A DNA stretch of 64,000 nucleotides from Erpetoichthys calabaricus (Eukaryota; Chordata; Cladistia; Polypteriformes; Polypteridae). The stretch's first letter is position 1. Each line of letters starts with the position of its first letter. Below the pieces are notes generated by a model, which was given only the letters and a program-made list of their open reading frames with translations, was not told the origin of the DNA and made no database searches. The stretch spans positions 107,823,476 through 107,887,475 of the forward strand of contig NC_041400.2 of assembly GCF_900747795.2 (NCBI RefSeq). Direction: 5' to 3'. This document shows positions 1 through 11,700 of this stretch, in pieces. The translations under genes and the position numbers were made by a program.

Positions 1-175
1 GAGACCAACATTGCGGCAGGCGGCGGATTTTCGGCCGTGAAAATTCAAAGAGAAAGGCGACTTCGACCGACATCCAACCCCAACATCGCGGCAGGAGGCG
101 GATTTACGGACGCAAAAATTGAAAGAGAAAGGCGACTTTGATTAAAGCTCTAGAGGTCTGAAAGGCGATTTCGAC
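1..175. repeat. 75-bp tandem repeat, two units plus remnant
   Basis: Two similar GC-rich units begin with the same CAACAT at 6 and 81, giving a 75-base period. Each continues with a CGGCAGG..GGCGGATTT block and ends in GAAAGAGAAAGGCGACTT. A shorter echo (AAAGGCGATTTCGA) follows near 161-174. The array is cut by the left edge of the window. No coding potential was recognised; the class is unknown. Confidence 0.6.
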
Positions 176-354
176 TACAGCTCGAGGCCTAACTATGCAT
201 TCTGATTCAATTACGCATTCATTCAATACACCTATATCACATTTGTGGTGCTTATACTTATTACTATTCCACTCGTGCCCGTTTCATCTTACGTTGTCGA
301 AACGGGCTCTTTGTCTAGTATATATATATATATACTGTATATTTGCATCACTCC

Positions 355-507
355 ATCTCTCTTTAGGACAGCTGGAGTCTATCCCAGCACACACTCACTT
401 GGGGCAATTTAGCAACGCTAATCCACCTAACCTGCATGTCTTTGAAGTGTAGGAGGAAACCAGAACACCCACAGGAAACCCCTGCACACATGCAAACTCC
501 ACGTAAG
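355..507 (-). repeat. Diverged tRNA-derived SINE fragment
   Basis: The stretch matches the body of the young SINE family seen at 5565 and 50246: the block 'aatccacctaacctgcatgt', the 'aggaggaaacc' block and 'catgcaaactccacg' follow in the same order on the minus strand. Many substitutions and no clear target-site duplication mark it as an old copy. A short TA tract (about 318-335) precedes it. Confidence 0.6.
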
Positions 508-729
508 GAGTTTGTGCTATGTTTAGTGATTATAACAACCTTCCCTCAAAACGTCTGTCTACTTTACCTTCCTTATCTCAAATAACTTCCTGTTCTGCTG
601 TATACACTACAGTATGTGTGTATTTCTTTCGTTATGATTCATATTCTGTAATTGTCAGCAACCTTATCAATGGAGAGTGAATTAGCTGATACAATTTATT
701 TTGAAAGCAATACTTTTTAAACTCACAAA

Positions 730-823
730 GATGAAGTCAAGAAAAAGTTTCAGGACAATTGTATTTTTTTAATTGTAAAGGACTTTCAACATAATATATC
801 CTTTTTAAAAGTGGTGTTCTCAT
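730..823 (+). repeat. Direct repeat, copy 1 (about 95 bp)
   Basis: The segment from 'gaagtcaagaaaaag' through 'aaaggactttcaacataata' to 'tttttaaaagtggt' recurs about 690 bases downstream at 1421-1514 in the same orientation with small differences. It is either a local duplication or two copies of one old interspersed repeat. Confidence 0.6.
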
Positions 824-1420
824 TTATAAATAATGATACCATCAGGCAATTAACCGATTTATTGATGTTTTATTAATGCATTATTTGTGTTTACACATTT
901 TGTAAATATGTAAATCTGAATAATAAACAGAATGTTATATAGGTAATGCAGGAGGCGTAGGTCTGTGATACGGTTTGCATATCTGTAGCTGGTAATCCAC
1001 AAAGGAAGCAAATGAATCACATATCTTAACATAGCCTTTTATGCATAAGCTTTTAATTCCTATCAGGAATCATCATCAGATGAACATAATTAGACTTAGA
1101 AGAATCCAAGGCAATATATAGCAAATAAAGAGGAGAGGGTAGGTGGATGTATAGGGGATTTGATGAGGTGGGATTTGGGGGGGTTATTGGTCTTATTTAT
1201 TATGTGCATGTTCTTCTTTTTAAGTCTGCATATGCCGGGTTCATGTCCAAATGTCTGTTAATGGCATTTTCATTGGATTTAAGCCAGCTCTCTGGCACTT
1301 TTAATATAAGACTTGAATTTTACTTGCACTGAGTCCCATTTAAATGTGCCTCTGATTGAACTTGTATGTGTGTAAATCAGAGACCGTGGGTGCTTTCTTC
1401 TGACTGTATTTCGATGTTCC

Positions 1421-1514
1421 TGAAGTCAAGAAAAAAGCAGTTTCAATTGTATTTTTTTCATCGTAAAGGACTTTCAACATAATATATACATTTTAAAAGT
1501 GGTACTCCCTTTGT
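1421..1514 (+). repeat. Direct repeat, copy 2 (about 95 bp)
   Basis: Second copy of the segment at 730-823, sharing the block 'aaaggactttcaacataata'. The copies differ by several substitutions and short indels, so the duplication is not recent. Confidence 0.6.
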
Positions 1515-1519
1515 AAAAT

Positions 1520-2329
1520 GATTGTTATATTAATATTATTGGTAATTAATATAATTAATAATATTAATATAATGGGTAATACTATAATTGGTAATATTAA
1601 ATTAAAAGGTATAATAGCAATAATCGTACACTTATAAAATGTTTTGGTGAGGTTTTGCAGTTTTGGTGGCGTCATATAAAGTTTCGCCTAGGGCAGCAAA
1701 AATGCACGAGCCTGTCCTTAGAGAATTATATATAAATATGACTACTGATAAATTTAATTTCCATGTCGCCTCTTTTGGTGTGGCAGAGTTAATGACACGG
1801 GGAGTGCACAGTGGCCTGGCGATTTTTTTTACCATTCCTTTTCGTCTTGCTTCTTTCACAGTGGTTACGAAAGTTGTTCAATATTTTACAAAGTGTGCGT
1901 AAATAAAACTCCACTTTGTTGTTTTAAGTTAAGTCGTTATACTACATTTGGAAATTGCATATAGCTTTATATTGAGATTTAATTCCCGAATCTGTCTCTA
2001 ACATCCAAGGACTGGTGGATCGCTCTTGCTGACAACAAGGACAGACTAGTAGACGGCTGTCTCTAAAAAGCAAAGACTGATTCCTGTGTCGGATAGAGAG
2101 CCGTTGCTGGTTTATGATTTGTTATTCCACGCACGCTTTTTCTTAAATGAAAAGCATTTCTGATTTCCATCCAGTCCAATTTACAACCGGCTTTCGTTCA
2201 GACTAATTCTTTAGTTCTCAAACTATTCCATTAATGTAACCTTCTTACTCAGTTTTAAACTTCCTTAAAGTTTTAACAGACAGAAGAGTTTTCTTGTAGT
2301 CGGTAATGACATCTGTACAAAATGTTATG
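1520..2329. other. No gene seen upstream of PPIC
   Basis: AT-rich sequence (1520-1630) followed by ordinary intergenic DNA. Short open frames here (for example 1663-1902) have no recognisable domain and overlap each other on both strands. No repeat family was recognised. Confidence 0.5.
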
Positions 2330-2607
2330 TTCACCATTCCTTCCGCTACGTTCTCCTTATGACGTAACTGCAAAAGCAGCGCGGTTTGGGGGCTGGTGTT
2401 AAAGCCAAATCCTTTACTTGCCATGAAATGAAAACTCGGAAGCCTTTGGAAAGAGGTGGTGTCTCTGATCTGCCTCCGCTCCCTTCTCTCTCTCTCTCTC
2501 TCTGTCTCTCTGCAGGAAGTCTATTGTGAGGAGTTAACATTTCTAGAACAAGTCAGACGGAAAGGGTCAGGGAATTGTCAGCGCATCCCACCTCAGCATT
2601 TTAAATA
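2330..2607 (+). promoter_or_regulatory. PPIC: PPIC proximal promoter / 5' UTR region
   Basis: This is the likely start region of PPIC, directly upstream of its ATG. A CRE/ATF-like octamer TGACGTAA lies at 2360-2367, followed by a locally GC-richer stretch and a pyrimidine CT tract at about 2486-2513. There is no obvious TATA box close to the ATG. The transcription start is not visible directly; the interval is inferred from position and composition. Confidence 0.45.
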
Positions 2608-2718
2608 ATGGGACTGAAAGCGACGTTGAGCCTGTGTACTTTTATTTTCTTCCTGCTTACCATTCCCGGAGACGTTAGCTGCAGCAAAAAGAAAAGAGGA
2701 CCGAAAGTAACGGCAAAG
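2608..2718 (+). CDS. PPIC: PPIC exon 1 (coding part)
   Basis: 37 codons, from the ATG through the signal peptide (hydrophobic core [12 protein letters not shown]) to VTAK. It ends in phase 0 at AAG with donor GTTGGC. The 520-base intron 1 follows. Confidence 0.93.
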
Positions 2719-5700
2719 GTTGGCATTTCTACGAGGGACGGGACGGTCGCGCTGGGTTCGGACGGGTTGCCTTCTTGCCAGATGTAGTTACATTTTATGT
2801 TTGTTGGATTTAACGTGTGCGGACTAGAAATGTACAGTATAAGGAGTTGAGATTTGATAAAAGGGAATGTCATCCTCTTAAATTCTCGACAACATTCAGA
2901 ATCATTGCATTAATAAACTGTGTAAAGTATACATGCAGATAAAGGAACACTCAAATACCGGCGTGTTCGTAAGGTGACCTATTCTGGAAAAAGCTCATTA
3001 CGACATGTCCAGACAATTGCATTGTGTCTATGTGTGTCGTATGCACGAGATCTTTTTATTATTATTTCTTTCTTTCTTGCGTTTTACTTGCACGTTGCAT
3101 ATGTGTAGCTACACATTTTGAAGGGTGTCCACGGTCAGGCGGCCTAAGGCGTTGCGGCTCTGCTGCAGTGCGACGGACTGGGGGTGTGCGTGTAGTTCGC
3201 TTGTAGAATGACAAATATTTCATGTGCTTTCGCTGCAGGTGTTTCTCGACATCCAAGTGGGAGAACACGAGGTGGGAAGAATAGTAATCGGGGTGTTTGG
3301 AGAAGTTGTGCCCCGGACGGTGAACAACTTCATAGCCCTGGGGACCGGCGAGGTAAGTACTAACAGACCCGACGCTTCGGTCTTAAGGTTTACACCTTTT
3401 TGTGAAGTTTGTAATAGCACTGAAGTTAAGAGAAAGCCCTGCTGGTGTGTTCATCTCTTACAGATCATGAAAAGTCAGCCGCAATTTAAATTTTTCATTT
3501 CTGTGCCACGTTTTGTCTAGAATCAGACAGTGAGATATGGATTCATTGTTACTGTTTACACTTAAAAAAATAATTTTGCCTGTTTTTTTTTTATTCAACT
3601 GTTTTAATCAAGTTGTCAAAATCAAAAAGCAAAGTTTCTTACTTCTTAATTGCAAGCAGCAGCCAATAATAGTTTTTGTAGTTTTGAACAACAATATTAT
3701 TTTTGACGAGTTTTCTAGACATTTACACTCAGAATGCTGTCCTCAGGGTGAAGCATTTCATTCCATTGTTATGCGTTATTTGCAAGTTATAGTTAAACAT
3801 AAAACAATTTTAACTGTTAATTGCCAGTCTTTTTTATCTAATGACCACAAATGCTAGGGGTGATAAAAACTGCGTAGGTGAATTAAGGCTGCATTCCACA
3901 GCTTAAAAATTGTACAGATGGTATAATTAAAGAGCCCTGCATGTTTCAACATATGCAGAGGTTATTCTACTTATTAATTCAGTAAGCAATCAAATAAAAT
4001 TACTCCTACAATTATGAGCTCTTGTTTTTGTTGTGATAGTTCAGTGAGTGTTTACAGTGCTGCTGATACTGGACAGAAATACTCATCTGCTGAATTGCAG
4101 TTCTCTTTTTCTGAGAAAGAAATTACTTTGTAGGTTATTTTGATACCTGAAACATGATGCTATTTAACTCCATCAAGTGGCCACTTTGATTTACCTCATA
4201 GTGATTTGGTTCTAGGACTTCAATAACTTGATATTTTAATAATCAGTCATTTAGGTAAATATTAGAGTGATTACTCAGCTTAGCTGAAAATTACAGCTTA
4301 TAAAATACACCATAAGCTCTGTGGTCATTATGAAGGTGCTTGGTGCTCAGGGTGACTAATATTAATACTGAATTAATGACACTGAACGTGCTCTTAAAAA
4401 AGCAATTTTAAAGTCATTAAAACAAACAAAGGCAAATCTTGCATGTGCCACACATTTTTAATTGTGGTTAATGTGTCATTGTTAAAGGACAAACAACTAG
4501 CATTGACAGTGTGTAGGGAGTTGAACTGTTGGCCCAAGTGTGCACTGAGCACAGCAGGTAAAGTCTGTGATATGAGGGGAATTAGAAATAATTCAATTGT
4601 AGTTAAAAACTGCTGTCAAATGGTAATATTTATAACAGCATGATGAGGGCAGAGACATATCACATTCATTTACAATTACATTTATTTATTTGGCCGAGCT
4701 TTTATCCAAAGCAGCTTTCAACATTTGAGATATAACTGGTTCTGATTCTTTTGTTTTTCCAAGTGAAGCACAAACGTGTGAAGTTTTTTGCTCAGGGTCA
4801 CACAGTGTCAAGAGTTGTCATTCAATAAATATTTGCACACATTGGAAGATCATAAGTTATGACACAAAAGCAGATTTCATATTGAATACTAGACCCACTG
4901 CCAGAAAGATTGTTTTATTTGTAAATATTGCGATACATCCATCCATTAGCAATTTATTAAATGTAATTACATCCCAAATTTTAATTCTGTTGGCAGCAGT
5001 GTCTCCTTGAAACATTCCTTGGTTACTCCGAAAAAGTGAAAACTGACATTAAAATTAGAGTTTTGTGATGCCAAACATTTCACATTTTTATTAGTTCATG
5101 GAAAATTATTTTATTATGTATTTCTTGATACTGTACTGTGGCAGTGTTAATTGAGTTTGTTTCTGTGTCCAAGAAGTTGAGAGTGAGGGTTTAAAGTTCG
5201 TTTAAAAGTATCAGTTTTCAATTTGAAAATGTACATAAATAACTGACAACAGAAAAATCTACCAACAAAATGTTACTGTTGACAAAATGTTAAATGATCA
5301 TTTCACCTATGGTTGGTTCCCCATTTGCTGTTAGAGTTACTCAGTTTCACTGGGGATGGACTCAACAAGATATTGAAAGAAACACAGTGATGCAGACCCA
5401 GTACTCCCCACAGTTATACATTAGCTTTTTGGCAGATCTCCACTGTACCTAGCTCATTCCATTTCATTTCACAGATGTTCGTTTGGATTGAGATCTGAGA
5501 CCACAAAATGTACTACTGCTGGAAACTAACTAGAACTTTATCTTCTTGTGGCATAGAACATTATCCATCCATCCATCCATTTTCCAACCCGCTGAATCCA
5601 AACACAGAGTCACGGGGGTCTGCTGGAGCCAATCCCAGCCAACACAGGGCACAAGGCAGGAACCAATCCTGGGCAGGGTGCCAACCCACCGCAGGACACA

Positions 5701-8700
5701 CACAAACACACCCACACACCAAGCACACACCAGGGCCAAGTTAGAATCGCCAATCCACCTAATCAGCATGTTTTTGGACTGTGGGAGGAAACCGGAGCGC
5801 CCGGAGGAAACCCACGCAGACATGGGGAGAACATGCAAACTCCACGCAGGGAGGACCCGGGAAGCGAACCCAGGTCCCCAGATCTCCCAACTGCGAGGCA
5901 GCAGCGCTACCCACTGCGCCACCGTGCCGCCCTAATAGAACATTATCTTGCTTTAATAACCTATCTGCAGTTGGGTACAGTGCTACAACGAAGGGATGTA
6001 CCAAATTAACACCACTATTCTGATGTTCAGCATTTAAATAACATTATGTTAGAAAAAAAAATCCAGCAAGTGTAAGAAAAAACATGCTGCTGCCATCCTG
6101 TACAGTAACACCTATAAGGATAGATTCATTGACTGTTTTTCTTTTTTTTTTTGCTTTTTCACTGTCCTCTCAGGCAAAGGTTTTATCAGTTTTATGGTGC
6201 TTGTGTTCCTTAGCCTGCTTTGTCTATACCTTCCATTTTTTACACAAACAGAAGTAGAGTTTATTTGGTCATTTGATGCTACACCACATTAATGTCAAGA
6301 TAGATCAGATCTTTGTTATCTGGCGTACAATATCTCCTTGTGCTCCATTACAGTACTTAGATTTTAGCTAGGTAGATGAAGGCCCTTTGTTACTCTGAAT
6401 GAAATATGTTGTCCAATTTTGGCCTTTTTCATCAATGGTTAGTTTTTGATCTCTGGACTGATGTTGTCTTTTGTGGCGGATGGCTGGGGATCCTGTGAGG
6501 AGCGGAGTAAAGGCGACAGAAGAGAAGCAGAAGAGAGAGAAAAGAAGGGACTGAGTTGAGCTGATTAGAGCATTATGTGGTGTTTAAAGACAAAGAAGCC
6601 ATTAAACGTGTGTGCTTTGGACATTCGGTGTCTGTCTGTCAGTGTACGGGGGGCTGTCTTACCACAGTTTTAAGGGTGTCTGTTCTCTGTGCACACTTAA
6701 CTCTGTCATAAACTGAAACTCCTGTAGGGTTGTTGTTTCTCATATAGTCATGCTGGAAGTTTTGGTTACAAATTCCATGGCATGTTTAAATATTTTTACT
6801 TGCCAATTCTTTGTTTGAGTTCCACAGACACTTGGACACACAATACATTGGTATTAGCATATGAGCATATTTTTGTACTGTATTGAGGATTTGTTTTGTT
6901 CTGTGTATTGAATTGACCCCCTTCTTTTTGACACCCACTGCACGTCCAACCTACCTGGAAAGGGGTCTCTTTTTGAACTGCCTTTCCCGTGGTTTCTTCC
7001 ATTTTTTCCCTACAAGGTTTATTTTTTGGGAGTTCTTCCTTGTCTTCTTAGAGAGTCAAGGCTGGGGGCTGTCAAGAGGCAGGGCCTGTTAAAGCCCATT
7101 GCGGCACTTCTTGTGTGATTTTGGGCTATACAAAAATAAATTGTATTGTATTGTATTGTATAACTGCGGTGGGTTGGCGCCCTGCCCGGGATTGGTTCCC
7201 TGCCTTGTGCCCTGTGTTGGCCGGGATGGGCTCCAGCAGACCCCCGTGACCCTGTGTTCGGATTCGGCGGGTTGAAAAATGGATGGATGGATGTAATGTA
7301 TAATCCTGCTGCTGACCAAGCAATCAATTACATGTGTAAGACAGTTGTATCTGTTAAGTGTTTATGGTCTCCTTAACCATAAACCAAATAAGTGAAAGTA
7401 TTTTTATATGCCATCATTATCCTGTTCCATATTTAAACATTAAACAGTTCGTAAATTTTATTTGGATGTAAGAACAAAAAGAAAACCTTATGAACTTTGA
7501 AAATTTGAAAAAATAGTAGTTTTGTGGGAGTCTAAAACAGACCACAAACCCAAAGTGTCCATTTGATATTTGATTCTAATGTGGGTTAATGTGTTTATGT
7601 GGAGTCTGCATGGCATCTCCATACTTGTGTAAGGTTAATGAGGTTCTGTAGCTGAGATGTGTTTTAATTGAAGATACAACACCTAGACGTACATTGCACA
7701 GGGGCTCATTGATTAAGGACTAAAGTAACTGTTGGTTTTTGTAACCATTCTCTTAATTTGAGTCTAATTTAGGGTTGTAAATGGACTTTATTGTTAGTTT
7801 GACATCTTCATTACTTGTATTCATACTTAGTCTTTGCATTTTGAGTTCAGTAGAGCCATATGTTGTTAGGTGAATTGGTGACTTTAAATTGGCCCTATGT
7901 GTATGTGTTTTTTATGAATATTCCTTGTAGTGAGCTGGTTCCCCATCCAAAATTGTTTTTACCTTGTGCCCCTTGTTACTGGGATAAGATACAAAAGTAT
8001 CGGTGACTCTGAACTGTATTAAGAAGGTGCAGGTAATGGCAGGATAGAAGGATGAATGGATGAAATTAGCAAAGCTGTGTATTAGTATTGTGACAAGCTG
8101 GTCTATATGGGTGGGGTTGCCCCACTCATAGCATCTGTTCATCCATTTGGTTTCTTTGTTATCTAAACTACTTGTTTGGCTTGACCACGCTAAGGTGAGA
8201 GAAATTATGAATATTTGGTTAGAAAGCATTTTATGTTGCACAGGTGAATAAGTATACAATGCAACTGAAAGTGACAGCAACCAAGAATGATCAATCCAGT
8301 AATCTGTATCCTAGTATTCATTTGAGAATTTGATTGTATTGTAAGGAAATGGTGTGGCACAGTGGATTACCACCCAAAAGAGATTTGAGTTTAGTTTGTT
8401 TCCAATTTAGTCACTTTCCGTGTTGACCTTGCTTCTGTTCAGCCTGTTAGCATGAACCTCCTGTAGGTATCCCAGCTTTTTAAACACATGCATTTAGGAT
8501 GGTTAGCAAATCCAAGTGCTCCGTTGTGATTAACACTAGAATTATCAGAGCCTACGAAAAAACTCGTATATCCATCCCACCTTAAATCGCTTCACACTTC
8601 TCCATCAGCGTCTTTTGTCCTGTAAATGTGTCGATAAGCAGCAAACAGCAATCAGCCTGCTATCACATCCCCCACCGGCACACAGTTTTCTCAGCTCAAA

Positions 8701-11700
8701 TCTGTTTACCTGCGTGTCAGTAGCTTGGAGTTGTATAGAGTTAGAAGTCAAGCAAAATGACACCTTTTATAAATACTATATCATTATTTGGAACACATGC
8801 ATTTCATGTGTGTTCCGTGTCTACAAAGATCTATGTAAACACATCCTTAAAACAGAAATGTTTTTCATGTTTTAGTAATAATTGACAAAATGTAGACATG
8901 AAGTATATAATGTGTGAAGCCTGAATTCCAAATATCAAAGAAACACTTTCACAACAGGTACAAATATAACAGAACAAATGAGCTTTTATTCAAAAATATA
9001 ACTGCAAAAAAACAACCCGCGTTTACCTGCGACATTGACACGCAATTGGTACAACAGATTGAGTGGCGCAACGGTATCAGCTGCTGACTTGTAATCAAAG
9101 CTTCGCGGGTTTGATCCCGGGTGAGTCCGTTTTGAGAACTGAGCTGCTCGTGTTCTTACTATTTTAGAATAAAAACATACATTTGATTCCTGTCTGTAAC
9201 AGCCGGTGTAATTTATGATACTTGTAAAGGATAGCTTTGTTTTTTTTCTATTCTGTTATTCTCTCAGCCGTGTTCACGTTCCCAACTCCCCGCGCCAACG
9301 CATTTGACGCTGCTGTTTTCACATAGACGCGCTATAACAGAGGTATACTCAACTCATGCCGACGATTCTACATCGGATCAAGAATGCACTTTTGCCATCG
9401 CTGCACTTTGTATATGCACATGGGAAGCTCTGCACTTGTGACTTTACGCTGTAGATCTGGCTCTTACATACAAAGGACGGTGCATGTGCCCAAAACATTA
9501 ACATTTATATGTTACTTACATAAAAGCCAGATCCGATGTAGAACCATTGTCATGTAAGTAAGTAACTCAAGGTAAATAACATTCGATTTACCTATTTACC
9601 TTTATTTATTTACTTACTTCCTACAGCGTAAAGTCTCGAGTGCAGTGCTTCCCATGTACATATACAAAATACAGCGATGGCAAAAGTACATTCTTGATCT
9701 GATGTAGAACCCTCGTCATGTAAGTAAATAACTCAAGGTAAATAGGTAAATAACATTAGCTCTGGCTTTTACTGTATGTAAGTAACATATAAATGTTAAT
9801 GTTTTGGGCACATGCACCGTCCTTTGTATGTAAGAGCCAGATCTACAGCATAAAGTCAACAGTGAACTGCAGAGCTTCCTCTGTTTGATCGCCAAAGGCA
9901 TGCTCACAAATTACACGTGTAATGTCACGAAAAATACCTGCTGACACTTCAGTACGCGAGTAATGGTACGAGAATGCAGTTAGACTTTTTTTGGGCACAT
10001 ACACCACGCTAGTGTTTAGATCTGGAAGGTGTAGCGTTGGCGAAATAAATAACATGCGAGCTATAGCGCGTCTTTATGTGATCCAAATAAAAACATTTGA
10101 GCTATAGCGCGTCTTTATGTGATCCAAATAAATAACATTTGAGCTGTAGCGCGTCTTTATGTGAAAACAGCAGTGTCAGATGGGGAGGGGGGTATGGTAG
10201 AATCGTGAATGCGACAGAGAATGGAACTGAATTAAAAAAAAAAACAAAACAAAGCTAACCTTTACAAGTATCACACATTTACACCGGCAGTTACAGACTG
10301 ACTGAGCGCATTTATTCTGTTATATTTGTACCTCTTGTGAAAGTGTTCCTTTGATATTTGGACTTTAGGCTTCACACATTATAAACTTCATGTCTACATT
10401 TTGTCAATTATTACTAAAACATGAAAAACGTTTCTGTTTTAACGATGTGTTTACATAGATCATTGTAGACACGGAACACACATGAAATGCATGTGTTCCA
10501 AATAACGATATAGTATTTATAAAAGGTGTAATTTTGCTTGACTTCTCACTCTATACAACTCCAAGCAACTGACATGCAGATAAACAGATTTGAGCTGTGA
10601 AAACTGTGCAGCGGTTGGGGATGTGATAGTAGACTGCTTGCTGCTTATCAACAAATTTACAGGACAAAAGACGCTGATGGAGAAGTGTGAAGCGATTTAA
10701 GGTGGGACGGATCTATAAGTTTTTTCGTAGGCTCTGGTAATTCTAGTGTTAAGTATGGCACGTGTTCCTGCCAGCAAGGTCATTGATTCTACATGACCTT
10801 GTACTAGACTAACGATTTAAGAAAATGGAAGAGTAATAACGAGTGAAGATGCTTCAAAATGCTTATGGATTTCTAGCTCTGTAATCAAGTGGGCATTTTT
10901 TAGTGCATTATATTGGCATTTACTCATAGACCATAAAGCGTACACTCTGAGCCTTCTTAAAGGCAATTTTATGAGATGTGTTGTGTGGTCTAGGCCAGAG
11001 TTCAAAGATGACATTGAAATTGTAGTCTGTGCTGAAGCATGTCTTATGAAGTAAACATATGCAGTAATTATGTGATTTATAATTAAATTCAGTAACTTGA
11101 GGCTCTCTTTTAATTTGTGGTCAAGTAAAGGGCTTGAGAAGTAGTAAACATGCTATTTACATTATTTGTAGATCAACTTAGCCCTTTCTTTTAATTGAGG
11201 AAATGTGACATAATGCCATGTAGAATACATGCTAATCATTTATTAGGGTAAATATGAAATTATATTACACACATTTATAATTTATATTGACCTTAAGTTG
11301 TGATTAAGCATTTCAGAACACAAATGAATGGATGGATGGACATTTGCTGATTTTATTTGTGGTAATAGTTGAGTAAATATATGCCAAGAAATGTTTAATC
11401 AGTAAACCTTTTCAAAAACAGGGGTAAGAAACTGAATAAAGCATGAAGCTAAAAATCTGGAAATCAGTAAACACCTGTTAAAACATGACCCAGACAAAAG
11501 TTTATAGGAACTACAGAGACGTTGTATCTACTGTATGGTAAAAAAATATTTGAAGGAGGCTAATAAAGCAATGTGTTTAATTAGTGAAAGGGATTAGGCT
11601 GTGACTGAATAAAAAGAAAAACAACAATGTACCTACTCACTAACCTGGTTATCTAGGTTAGAGTTGCAATAGACTGGAACCTATCCAGACAACACTGGGC

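Larger units (their letters stand above)
8534..10748. mobile_element. Palindromic piggyBac-like non-autonomous element flanked by TTAA
   Basis: The ends are CACTAGAATTATCAGAGCCT on the left and its near-perfect inverse on the right, flanked by TTAA at 8530-8533 and 10749-10752. TTAA target duplication and a CNCTAGAA end are typical of piggyBac. The left arm (8534 to about 9345) pairs with the right arm (about 10130-10748), making one large foldback. Inside it are further nested inverted repeats (9371-9530 against 9613-9843) and three direct repeats of about 47 bases (10045-10160). No transposase frame was recognised, so it would depend on an enzyme in trans. It lies in PPIC intron 2. Confidence 0.75.

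Noticed and set aside
5530-5935. Overlapping 129-130 codon frames on both strands
   Set aside because: They coincide with the SINE at 5565-5934, and the same frames recur at 36045-36419 and 50239-50625 in other SINE copies.
9055-9128. Functional tRNA-Thr gene
   Set aside because: Box motifs are present, but the D and acceptor stems do not pair well and it lies inside a transposon; kept as tRNA-like only.
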